This document shows, piece after piece, positions 27,380 to 37,800 of a stretch of 64,000 bases of DNA. Numbering within the stretch: the first letter of the stretch is position 1; each line of letters opens with the position of its first letter. Both the position numbers and the translations under genes were made by a program. The notes under the pieces are model-generated. The model was not told where the DNA came from. It did not search any database and saw only the letters and a list, made by a program, of their open reading frames with translations. Origin of the DNA: Amblyomma americanum (lineage: Eukaryota; Arthropoda; Arachnida; Ixodida; Ixodidae); the NCBI RefSeq assembly GCF_052857255.1, contig NW_027526684.1, positions 83,064 through 147,063 on the forward strand. Direction: 5' to 3'.

Positions 27380-30300
27380 CAGCGAAACAAGCTGTTTTAG
27401 ACCGAAACGAGCTAAATCACAACACATCGGTTTTACAAGTGTTCCTCTGATACGCGTCAAAACTTTTTCTCTTATAACTGCGCGAAAAGCATGTATTCTT
27501 GCTTAATACAACGAAACAAGCTGTTTTAGACCGAAACGAGCTAAATCACAACACATCGGTTTTAGAAGTGTCCCTGTGACACGCGTCAAAACTTTTTCTC
27601 TTATAACTGCGCGAAAAGCATGTATTCTTGCTTAATACAGCGAAACAAGCTGTTTTAGACCGAAACGAGCTAAATCGCAACACATCGGTTTTACAAGTGT
27701 TCCTCTGATACGCGTCAAAACTTTTTTCTCTTATAACTGCGCGAAAAGCATGTATTCGTGCTTAGTTCAACGAAACAAGCTGTTTTAGACCGAAACGAGG
27801 TAAATCTGAACACATCGGTTTTACAAGTGTCCCTGTGACACGCGTCAAAACGTTTTCTCTTATAACTGTGCGAAAAGCATGTATTCTTGCTTAATACAGC
27901 GAAACAAGCTGTTTTAGACCGAAACGAGCTAAATCACAACACATCGGTTTTACAACTGTTCCTCTGATACGCGTAAAAACTTTTTCTTTTATAACTGCGC
28001 GAAAAGCATGTATTCTTGCTTAATACAACGAAACAAGCTGCTTTAGACCGAAACGAGCTAAATCACAACACATCGGTTTTACAAGTGTTCCTCTGATACG
28101 CGTCTAAACCTTTTCTCTTATAACTGTGCGAAAAGCATGTGTTCGTGCTTAATACTACAAAACAAGTTGTTTTACACCAAAACGAGCTAGATCTAAACAC
28201 ATCGGTTTTACAAGTGTCCCTGTGACACGCGTCAAAACTTTTTCTCTTGTAACTGCGCGAAAAGCACGTATTCTTGCTTAATACAACGAAACAAGCTGTT
28301 TTAGACCGAAACGAGCTAAATCTGAACACATCGGTTTTACTAGTGTCCCTGTGACACGCGTCACAACCTTTTCTCTTATAACTGCGCGAAAAGCATGTAT
28401 TCTTGCCTAATACAGCGAAACAAGCTGTTTTAGACCTAAACGAGTTAAATCACAACACCGGTTTTACAAGTGTTCCTCTGATACGCGTCAAAACTTTTTC
28501 TCTTATAACTGCGCGAAAAGCATGTATTCTTGCTTAATACAACGAAACAACCTGTTTTAGACCGAAACGAGCTAAATCACAACACATCGGTTTTACAAGT
28601 GTCCCTCTGACACGCGTCAAAACTTTTTCTCTTATACCTGCGAGAAAAGCATGTATTCTTGCTTAATACGGCGCAACAAGCTGTTTTAGACCGAAACGAG
28701 CTAAATCGCAACACATCGGTTTTACAAGTGTTCCTCTGATACGCGTCAAAACTTTTTTCTCTTATAACTGCGCGAAAAGCATGTATTCTTGCTTAATACA
28801 GCGAAACAAGCTGTTTTAGACCGAAACGAGCTAAATCACAACACATCGGTTTTACAAGTGTTCCTCTGATACGCGTCAAAACTTTTTCTTATATAACTGC
28901 GCGAAAAGCATGTATTCTTGCCTAATACAACGAAACAAGCTGTTTTAGACCGAAAGGAGTTAAATCACAACACATCGGTTTTACAAGTGTTCCTCTGATA
29001 CTCGTCTAAACTTTTTCTCTTATAACTGCGCGAAAAGCACGTATTCTTGCTTAATACAGCGAAACAAGCTGTTTTAGACCGAAACGAGCTAAATCTGAAC
29101 ACATCGGTTTTACAAGTGTCCCTGTGACACGCGTCAAAACTTTTTCTCTTATACCTGCGCGAAAAGCATGTATTCGTGCTTAATACAGCGAAACAAGCTG
29201 TTTTAGACCGAAACGAGCTAAATCTGAACACATCGGTTTTACTAGTGTCCCTGTGACACGCGTCACAACCTTTTCTCTTGTAACTGCGCAAAAAGCATGT
29301 ATTCTTGCTTAATACAGCGAAACAAGCTGTTTTAGACCGAAACGAGTTAAATCACAACACATCGGTTTTACAAGTGTTCCTCTGATACGCGTCAAAACGT
29401 TTCTCTTATAACTGCGCGAAAAGCATGTATTCGTGCTTAAAAAAAGGAAACAAGCTGTTTTAGACCGAAACGAGCTGTATCTGAACGCATCGGTTTTACA
29501 AGTATCCACGTGATACTCTTCAAAACTTTTTCTCTTATAACTGCGCGAAAAGCATGTATTCGTGCTTAATACAACGAATCAAGCTGTTTTAGACCGAAAC
29601 GAGCTAAATCTGAACACGTCGGTTTTACACGTGTCCCTGTGACACGCGTCAAAACTTTTTCTCTTATAACTGCGCGAAAAGCACGTATTCTTGCTTAATA
29701 CAGCGAAACAAGCTGTTTTAGACCGAAACGAGCTAAATCACAACACATCGGTTTTACAAGTGTTCCTCTGATACGCGTCAAAACTTTTTTCTCTTATAAC
29801 TGCGCGAAAAGCATGTATTCGTGCTTAGTCTAACGAAACAAGCTGTTTTAGACCGAAACGGGGTAAATCTGAACACATCGGTTTTACAAGTGTCCCTGTT
29901 ACACGCGTCAAAACTTTTTCTCTTATAACTGCGCCAAAAGCATGTATTCTTGCTTAATACAGCGAAACAAGCTGTTTTAGACCGAAACGAGCTAAATCAC
30001 AACACATCGGTTTTACAAGTGTTCCTCTGATACGCGTCAAAACTTTTTCTCTTATAACTGCGCGAAAAGCATGTATTCTTGCTTAATACAACGAAACAAG
30101 CTGTTTTAGACCGAAACGAGCTAAATCACAACACATCGGTTTTAGAAGTGTCCCTGTGACACGCGTCAAAACTTTTTCTCTTATAACTGCGCGAAAAGCA
30201 TGTATTCTTGCTTAATACAGCGAAACAAGCTGTTTTAGACCGAAACGAGCTAAATCGCAACACATCGGTTTTACAAGTGTTCCTCTGATACGCGTCAAAA

Positions 30301-31600
30301 CTTTTTTCTCTTATAACTGCGCGAAAAGCATGTATTCGTGCTTAGTTCAACGAAACAAGCTGTTTTAGACCGAAACGAGGTAAATCTGAACACATCGGTT
30401 TTACAAGTGTCCCTGTGACACGCGTCAAAACGTTTTCTCTTATAACTGTGCGAAAAGCATGTATTCTTGCTTAATACAGCGAAACAAGCTGTTTTAGACC
30501 GAAACGAGCTAAATCACAACACATCGGTTTTACAACTGTTCCTCTGATACGCGTAAAAACTTTTTCTTTTATAACTGCGCGAAAAGCATGTATTCTTGCT
30601 TAATACAACGAAACAAGCTGCTTTAGACCGAAACGAGCTAAATCACAACACATCGGTTTTACAAGTGTTCCTCTGATACGCGTCTAAACCTTTTCTCTTA
30701 TAACTGTGCGAAAAGCATGTGTTCGTGCTTAATACAACAAAACAAGTTGTTTTACACCAAAACGAGCTAGATCTAAACACATCGGTTTTACAAGTGTCCC
30801 TGTGACACGCGTCAAAACTTTTTCTCTTGTAACTGCGCGAAAAGCACGTATTCTTGCTTAATACAACGAAACAAGCTGTTTTAGACCGAAACGAGCTAAA
30901 TCTGAACACATCGGTTTTACTAGTGTCCCTGTGACACGCGTCACAACCTTTTCTCTTATAACTGCGCGAAAAGCATGTATTCTTGCCTAATACAGCGAAA
31001 CAAGCTGTTTTAGACCGAAACGAGTTAAATCACAACACATAGGTTTTACAAGTGTTCCTCTGATACGCGTCAAAACTTTTTCTCTTATAACTGCGCGAAA
31101 AGCATGTATTCTTGCTTAATACAACGAAACAACCTGTTTTAGACCGAAACGAGCTAAATCACAACACATCGGTTTTACAAGTGTCCCTCTGACACGCGTC
31201 AAAACTTTTTCTCTTATACCTGCGCGAAAAGCATGTATTCTTGCTTAATACGGCGCAACAAGCTGTTTTAGACCGAAACGAGCTAAATCGCAACACATCG
31301 GTTTTACAAGTGTTCCTCTGATACGCGTCAAAACTTTTTTCTCTTATAACTGCGCGAAAAGCATGTATTCTTGCTTAATACAGCGAAACAAGCTGTTTTA
31401 GACCGAAACGAGCTAAATCACAACACATCGGTTTTACAAGTGTTCCTCTGATACGCGTCAAAACTTTTTCTTATATAACTGCGCGAAAAGCATGTATTCT
31501 TTCCTAATACAACGAAACAAGCTGTTTTAGACCGAAAGGAGTTAAATCACAACACATCGGTTTTACAAGTGTTCCTCTGATACGCGTCTAAACTTTTTCT
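27380..31600. repeat. 20-monomer higher-order units (HOR-20), tandem
   Basis: The 20-monomer unit recurs at 2,580 bp. Examples are the minus-strand frame beginning at 28063 and again at 30643, and the tatccacgtg monomer at 26922 and 29502. Unit one is about 27.38-29.96 kb and unit two starts at 29.96 kb. Unit two is cut near 31.6 kb, where the next tatccacgtg monomer (31698) follows after only 17 monomers, so three monomers are missing. A derived variant, gcttaaaaaaaggaaac, is present at 29437 in unit one. Confidence 0.8.
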
Positions 31601-33889
31601 CTTATAACTGCGCGAAAAGCATGTATTCGTGCTTAATAAAACGAAACAAGCTGTTTTAGACCGAAACGAGCTGTATCTGAACGCATCGGTTTTACAAGTA
31701 TCCACGTGATACTCTTCAAAACTTTTTCTCTTATAACTGCGCGAAAAGCATGTATTCGTGCTTAATACAACGAATCAAGCTGTTTTAGACCGAAACGAGC
31801 TAAATCTGAACACGTAGGTTTTACACGTGTCCCTGTGACACGCGTCAAAACTTTTTCTCTTATAACTGCGCGAAAAGCACGTATTCTTGCTTAATACAGC
31901 GAAACAAGCTGTTTTAGACCGAAACGAGCTAAATCACAACACATCGGTTTTACAAGTGTTCCTCTGATACGCGTCAAAACTTTTTTCTCTTATAACTGCG
32001 CGAAAAGCATGTATTCGTGCTTAGTCTAACGAAACAAGCTGTTTTAGACCGAAACGGGGTAAATCTGAACACATCGGTTTTACAAGTGTCCCTGTTACAC
32101 GCGTCAAAACTTTTTCTCTTATAACTGCGCCAAAAGCATGTATTCTTGCTTAATACAGCGAAACAAGCTGTTTTAGACCGAAACGAGCTAAATCACAACA
32201 CATCGGTTTTACAAGTGTTCCTCTGATACGCGTCAAAACTTTTTCTCTTATAACTGCGCGAAAAGCATGTATTCTTGCTTAATACAACGAAACAAGCTGT
32301 TTTAGACCGAAACGAGCTAAATCACAACACATCGGTTTTAGAAGTGTCCCTGTGACACGCGTCAAAACTTTTTCTCTTATAACTGCGCGAAAAGCATGTA
32401 TTCTTGCTTAATACAGCGAAACAAGCTGTTTTAGACCGAAACGAGCTAAATCACAACACATCGGTTTTACAAGTGTTCCTCTGATACGCGTCAAAACTTT
32501 TTTCTCTTATAACTGCGCGAAAAGCATGTATTCGTGCTTAGTTCAACGAAACAAGCTGTTTTAGACCGAAACGAGGTAAATCTGAACACATCGGTTTTAC
32601 AAGTGTCCCTGTGACACGCGTCAAAACGTTTTCTCTTATAACTGTGCGAAAAGCATGTATTCTTGCTTAATACAGCGAAACAAGCTGTTTTAGACCGAAA
32701 CGAGCTAAATCACAACACATCGGTTTTACAACTGTTCCTCTGATACGCGTAAAAACTTTTTCTTTTATAACTGCGCGAAAAGCATGTATTCTTGCTTAAT
32801 ACAACGAAACAAGCTGCTTTAGACCGAAACGAGCTAAATCACAACACATCGGTTTTACAAGTGTTCCTCTGATACGCGTCTAAACCTTTTCTCTTATAAC
32901 TGCGCGAAAAGCATGTGTTCGTGCTTAATACAACAAAACAAGCTGTTTTACACCAAAAGGAGCTAGATCTAAACACATCGGTTTTACAAGTGTCCCTGTG
33001 ACACGCGTCAAAACTTTTTCTCTTGTAACTGCGCGAAAAGCACGTATTCTTGCTTAATACAACGAAACAAGCTGTTTTAGACCGAAACGAGCTAAATCTG
33101 AACACATCGGTTTTACTGGTGTCCCTGTGACACGCGTCACAACCTTTTCTCTTATAACTGCGCGAAAAGCATGTATTCTTGCCTAATACAGCGAAACAAG
33201 CTGTTTTAGACCGAAACGAGTTAAATCACAACACATCGGTTTTACAAGTGTTCCTCTGATACGCTTCAAAACTTTTTTCTCTTATAACTGCGCGAAAAGC
33301 ATGTATTCGTGCTTAATACAACGAAACAAGTTGTTTTAGACCGAAACGAGCTAAATCTGAACACATCGGATTTACAAGTGTCCCTGTGACACGCGTCAAA
33401 ACTTTTTCTCTTATACCTGCGCGAAAAGCATGTATTCGTGCTTAATACAGCGAAACAAGCTGTTTTAGACCGAAACGAGCTAAATCTGAACACATCGGTT
33501 TTACTAGTGTCCCTGTGACACGCGTCACAACCTTTTCTCTTGTAACTGCGCAAAAAGCATGTATTCTTGCTTAATACAGCGAAACAAGCTGTTTTAGACC
33601 GAAACGAGCTAAATCACAACACATCGGTTCTACAAGTGTTCCTCTGATACGCGTCAAAACTTTTTTCTCTTATAACTGCGCGAAAAGCATGTATTCTTGC
33701 TTAATACAGCGAAACAAGCTGTTTTAGACCGAAACGAGCTAAATCACAACACATCGGTTTTACAAGTGTTCCTCTGATACGCGTCAAAACTTTTTCTTAT
33801 ATAACTGCGCGAAAAGCATGTATTCTTGCCTAATACAACGAAACAAGCTGTTTTAGACCGAAAGGAGTTAAATCACAACACATCGGTTT

Positions 33890-33900
33890 TACAAGTGTTC
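33890..33900 (+). repeat. Target-site duplication, left copy, insert 1
   Basis: The 11-bp string tacaagtgttc lies at the satellite/insert boundary and is repeated at 34835-34845 on the other side. It belongs to the satellite monomer, and the array resumes in register after the second copy. This is the signature of a staggered-cut insertion. Confidence 0.85.
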
Positions 33901-34235
33901 ATTGAAGTTCATAGTTCTTCAGCGCAACGGCACGTTTTAAGCCAAGGAAAGGAAGACAGAAGACAGAAAAGAAGAAGGACGAACAGGGACGAACACAGCG
34001 CTGACTTACAACTGTTTATTCAGAGTCACACACACAGCTTAAATACTCTCAGACCAGCGCAGGCGCACACCGTAAAAGAACCAAAAAAGGGAAAAAAATT
34101 TAGGAAAAACAATCTCATCATATCTTTATCGCAGAAACTTTGACAGGAACGCCTTTTCTGTATTATACAGAATGACTGAGGTATCGCTGACACACTCTGA
34201 CCCAGCTTTTTTAATATAGTATGCCTCTATCGTTT
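33901..34235 (-). repeat. Inverted-repeat left arm of insert 1 (PLE 3' end, minus)
   Basis: 335 bp, the reverse complement of 34462-34795. On the minus strand it covers the last codons of the endonuclease, the 3' untranslated region and the end at ...atgaacttcaat. It differs from the right arm by one base near 34160, where it reads tattatac against tatttac. That extra base removes the stop codon present in the other arm and lengthens the reading frame. Confidence 0.9.
34015..34020 (-). terminator. Polyadenylation signal AATAAA, minus arm, insert 1
   Basis: tttatt on the plus strand, AATAAA on the minus strand, about 105 bp downstream of the endonuclease stop and about 115 bp before the arm's end. 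Confidence 0.6.
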
Positions 34236-34476
34236 CACGGGTTGTTTTTAATTTGCTTCTGCTTAGAATCCTCACTGCCGAAAACATCGGTGTGCAATCT
34301 TTGCAAGTTGCGCAGTGCTCAACAAGGTTAGCACCTTCCCTATTCCTTAAATCTCTTTCGTGTTCCCTGAGACGGTCGTTGACGCAGCGCCCCGTTTGCC
34401 CTATGTAGGACTTGCCACACGTCAAGGGAATTTCGTACACAACGCCTGTGGCGCATTCCGCAAACGATAGAGGCAT
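34126..34476 (-). CDS. GIY-YIG endonuclease fragment of a Penelope-like element (5'-truncated, open)
   Basis: This 116-residue open frame is the C-terminal nuclease domain of a PLE polyprotein, which would nick target DNA during retrotransposition. Visible family features are GVVY at residues 11-14 and SYIGQTGR at 23-30 (the GIY and YIG strands), NDRLREH at 33-39 (the conserved Arg/His helix), HCATCKDC at 54-61 (a Cys/His cluster typical of PLE endonucleases), and ETIEAYY at 81-87, whose Glu84 fits the metal-binding glutamate. The reverse transcriptase that should precede it is missing. The ATG and first four residues come from the oppositely oriented second copy across the junction near 34462, so this start is chimeric. 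The last 13 residues exist only because an extra base bypasses a stop after VIL. I regard it as a non-functional remnant that happens to remain open. Confidence 0.8.
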   Translation of the reverse strand: MPLSFAECATGVVYEIPLTCGKSYIGQTGRCVNDRLREHERDLRNREGANLVEHCATCKDCTPMFSAVRILSRSKLKTTRETIEAYYIKKAGSECVSDTSVILYNTEKAFLSKFLR

Positions 34477-34795
34477 ACTATATTAAAAAAGCTGGGTCAG
34501 AGTGTGTCAGCGATACCTCAGTCATTCTGTAAATACAGAAAAGGCGTTCCTGTCAAAGTTTCTGCGATAAAGATATGATGAGATTGTTTTTCCTAAATTT
34601 TTTTCCCTTTTTTGGTTCTTTTACGGTGTGCGCCTGCGCTGGTCTGAGAGTATTTAAGCTGTGTGTGTGACTCTGAATAAACAGTTGTAAGTCAGCGCTG
34701 TGTTCGTCCCTGTTCGTCCTTCTTCTTTTCTGTCTTCTGTCTTCCTTTCCTTGGCTTAAAACGTGCCGTTGCGCTGAAGAACTATGAACTTCAAT
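34462..34795 (+). repeat. Inverted-repeat right arm of insert 1 (PLE 3' end, plus)
   Basis: 334 bp reading in the plus direction from the codons for TIEAYYIKKAG, through VIL and a TAA stop (near 34531), into the 3' untranslated region. It mirrors 33901-34235 almost perfectly. The junction with the core shares a few bases (aaacg), consistent with microhomology at the joint. Confidence 0.9.
34676..34681 (+). terminator. Polyadenylation signal AATAAA, plus arm, insert 1
   Basis: AATAAA within ctctgaataaacag, the mirror of the site in the minus arm. A TATA-like tatttaagc lies 25 bp upstream at 34651-34659. The hexamer is clear; its use is inferred. Confidence 0.6.
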
Positions 34796-34834
34796 CAACA
34801 ATACCAACTAGCCCAAGAACTAACTCTACTGAAG
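34796..34834 (+). other. 39-bp 3' extension found only on the plus-strand arm
   Basis: Beyond the end of the inverted repeat (tatgaacttcaat) the plus-strand arm continues with caacaataccaactagccc and onward to ctactgaag before the target-site duplication. The minus-strand arm lacks this. It is probably the true 3' terminus of the element, missing from the other arm, though a transduced fragment cannot be excluded. Confidence 0.6.
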
Positions 34835-34845
34835 TACAAGTGTTC
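34835..34845 (+). repeat. Target-site duplication, right copy, insert 1
   Basis: Second copy of tacaagtgttc. The satellite continues from here as ctctgatacgcgtctaaac, the monomer that follows gaccgaaaggag in uninterrupted units (for example near 18760-18815). Confidence 0.85.
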
Positions 34846-37800
34846 CTCTGATACGCGTCTAAACTTTTTCTCTTATAACTGCGCGAAAAGCATGTGTTCG
34901 TGCTTAATACAACAAAACAAGCTGTTTTACACCAAAACGAGCTAGATCTGAACACATCGGTTTTACAAGTGTCCCTGTGACATGCGTCAAAACTTTTTCT
35001 CTTGTAACTGCGCGAAAAGCACGTATTCTTGCTTAATACAGCGAAACAAGCTGTTTTAGACCGAAACGAGCTAAATCTGAACACATCGGTTTTACAAGTG
35101 TCCCTGTGACACGCGTCAAAACTTTTTCTCTTATACCTGCGCGAAAAGCATGTATTCGTGCTTAATACAGCGAAACAAGCTGTTTTAGACCGAAACGAGC
35201 TAAATCTGAACACATCGGTTTTACTAGTGTCCCTGTGACACGCGTCACAACCTTTTCTCTTGTAACTGCGCAAAAAGCATGTATTCTTGCTTAATACAGC
35301 GAAACAAGCTGTTTTAGACCGAAACGAGTTAAATCACAACACATCGGTTTTACAAGTGTTCCTCTGATACGCGTCAAAACTTTTCTCTTATAACTGCGCG
35401 AAAAGCATGTATTCGTGCTTAATAAAACGAAACAAGCTGTTTTAGACCGAAACGAGCTGTATCTGAACGCATCGGTTTTACAAGTATCCACGTGATACTC
35501 TTCAAAACTTTTTCTCTTATAACTGCGCGAAAAGCATGTATTCGTGCTTAATACAACGAATCAAGCTGTTTTAGACCGAAACGAGCTAAATCTGAACACG
35601 TCGGTTTTACACGTGTCCCTGTGACACGCGTCAAAACTTTTTCTCTTATAACTGCGCGAAAAGCACGTATTCTTGCTTAATACAGCGAAACAAGCTGTTT
35701 TAGACCGAAACGAGCTAAATCACAACACATCGGTTTTACAAGTGTTCCTCTGATACGCGTCAAAACTTTTTTCTCTTATAACTGCGCGAAAAGCATGTAT
35801 TCGTGCTTAGTCTAACGAAACAAGCTGTTTTAGACCGAAACGGGGTAAATCTGAACACATCGGTTTTACAAGTGTCCCTGTTACACGCGTCAAAACTTTT
35901 TCTCTTATAACTGCGCCAAAAGCATGTATTCTTGCTTAATACAGCGAAACAAGCTGTTTTAGACCGAAACGAGCTAAATCACAACACATCGGTTTTACAA
36001 GTGTTCCTCTGATACGCGTCAAAACTTTTTCTCTTATAACTGCGCGAAAAGCATGTATTCTTGCTTAATACAACGAAACAAGCTGTTTTAGACCGAAACG
36101 AGCTAAATCACAACACATCGGTTTTAGAAGTGTCCCTGTGACACGCGTCAAAACTTTTTCTCTTATAACTGCGCGAAAAGCATGTATTCTTGCTTATTAC
36201 AGCGAAACAAGCTGTTTTAGACCGAAACGAGCTAAATCGCAACACATCGGTTTTACAAGTGTTCCTCTGATACGCGTCAAAACTTTTTTCTCTTATAACT
36301 GCGCGAAAAGCATGTATTCGTGCTTAGTTCAACGAAACAAGCTGTTTTAGACCGAAACGAGGTAAATCTGAACACATCGGTTTTACAAGTGTCCCTGTGA
36401 CACGCGTCAAAACGTTTTCTCTTATAACTGTGCGAAAAGCATGTATTCTTGCTTAATACAGCGAAACAAGCTGTTTTAGACCGAAACGAGCTAAATCACA
36501 ACACATCGGTTTTACAAGTGTTCCTCTGATACGCGTCAAAACTTTTTTCTCTTATAACTGCGCGAAAAGCATGTATTCGTGCTTAGTCTAACGAAACAAG
36601 CTGTTTTAGACCGAAACGGGGTAAATCTGAACACATCGGTTTTACAAGTGTCCCTGTTACACGCGTCAAAACTTTTTCTCTTATAACTGCGCCAAAAGCA
36701 TGTATTCTTGCTTAATACAACGAAACAACCTGTTTTAGACCGAAACGAGCTAAATCACAACACATCGGTTTTACAAGTGTCCCTCTGACACGCGTCAAAA
36801 CTTTTTCTCTTATACCTGCGCGAAAAGCATGTATTCTTGCTTAATACGGCGCAACAAGCTGTTTTAGACCGAAACGAGCTAAATCGCAACACATCGGTTT
36901 TACAAGTGTTCCTCTGATACGCGTCAAAACTTTTTTCTCTTATAACTGCGCGAAAAGCATGTATTCTTGCTTAATACAGCGAAACAAGCTGTTTTAGACC
37001 GAAACGAGCTAAATCACAACACATCGGTTTTACAAGTGTTCCTCTGATACGCGTCAAAACTTTTTCTTATATAACTGCGCGAAAAGCATGTATTCTTTCC
37101 TAATACAACGAAACAAGCTGTTTTAGACCGAAAGGAGTTAAATCACAACACATCGGTTTTACAAGTGTTCCTCTGATACGCGTCTAAACTTTTTCTCTTA
37201 TAACTGCGCGAAAAGCATGTATTCGTGCTTAATAAAACGAAACAAGCTGTTTTAGACCGAAACGAGCTGTATCTGAACGCATCGGTTTTACAAGTATCCA
37301 CGTGATACTCTTCAAAACTTTTTCTCTTATAACTGCGCGAAAAGCATGTATTCGTGCTTAATACAACGAATCAAGCTGTTTTAGACCGAAACGAGCTAAA
37401 TCTGAACACGTAGGTTTTACACGTGTCCCTGTGACACGCGTCAAAACTTTTTCTCTTATAACTGCGCGAAAAGCACGTATTCTTGCTTAATACAGCGAAA
37501 CAAGCTGTTTTAGACCGAAACGAGCTAAATCACAACACATCGGTTTTACAAGTGTTCCTCTGATACGCGTCAAAACTTTTTTCTCTTATAACTGCGCGAA
37601 AAGCATGTATTCGTGCTTAGTCTAACGAAACAAGCTGTTTTAGACCGAAACGGGGTAAATCTGAACACATCGGTTTTACAAGTGTCCCTGTTACACGCGT
37701 CAAAACTTTTTCTCTTATAACTGCGCCAAAAGCATGTATTCTTGCTTAATACAGCGAAACAAGCTGTTTTAGACCGAAACGAGCTAAATCACAACACATC

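Larger units (their letters stand above)
1..33890. repeat. 129-bp satellite array, left segment
   Basis: Continuous head-to-tail tandem repeat with no unique sequence. Every ~129 bp the same landmarks recur in order: acgcgtcaaaac, a T4-T6 run, ctcttataactgcgcg, aaaagcatgtattc, ttgcttaatac, cgaaacaagctgtttta, gaccgaaacgagct, aaatc, acacatcggttttacaagtg. Monomers differ at linked sites. One class reads aaatctgaac with gtccctgtgacac; another reads aaatcacaac (or tcgcaac) with gttcctctgatac; a third reads ggctttagaag. These classes recur in fixed long orders, which define the higher-order repeats listed separately. I see no gene, RNA gene or mobile element in this segment. Long open frames on the minus strand are a by-product of the 43-codon period. 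The array runs off the left window edge. Confidence 0.98.
33901..34834 (-). mobile_element. Penelope-like retroelement insert 1, head-to-head truncated dimer
   Basis: The 934 bp of non-satellite DNA are flanked by an 11-bp target-site duplication. The left part (33901 to about 34461) is the 3' end of a PLE on the minus strand: the end of the GIY-YIG endonuclease domain, then the 3' untranslated region with a polyadenylation signal. The right part (34462-34834) is a second, shorter 3' end of the same element on the plus strand, starting inside the endonuclease coding region. The two form a ~335-bp inverted repeat around a 226-bp single-copy core. The reverse transcriptase is absent on both sides, so the insert cannot move on its own. 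Inverted and partial copies are known for Penelope-like elements; assignment to that group rests on the GIY-YIG domain and its zinc-finger-like HC-C-C pattern. Confidence 0.85.

Noticed and set aside
1..33890. Dozens of minus-strand open reading frames of 66-166 residues with repeated Lys/Arg/Cys-rich sequence
   Set aside because: They are shadows of a satellite whose period is a multiple of three. Their ends coincide with a TGA present in one common monomer class, lengths vary with monomer order, and no start context, intron or domain is visible.
33826..34143. Plus-strand 105-residue frame across the satellite/insert boundary, with counterparts at 34553-34807, 50589-50837 and 51218-51502
   Set aside because: It is antisense to the retroelement 3' untranslated region and partly satellite. 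It has no coding features and appears only because the region is short of stops in that frame.
33901..34834. DNA transposon with long terminal inverted repeats
   Set aside because: The insert has inverted ends and a target-site duplication, but the arms contain the coding end and polyadenylation signal of a GIY-YIG retroelement. One arm extends 39 bp beyond the other, and no transposase is present.
36138..36350. Plus-strand 70-residue frame, repeated at 52831-53043
   Set aside because: Also satellite sequence. It is opened by a private change (gcttattac for gcttaatac) and duplicated with its block.
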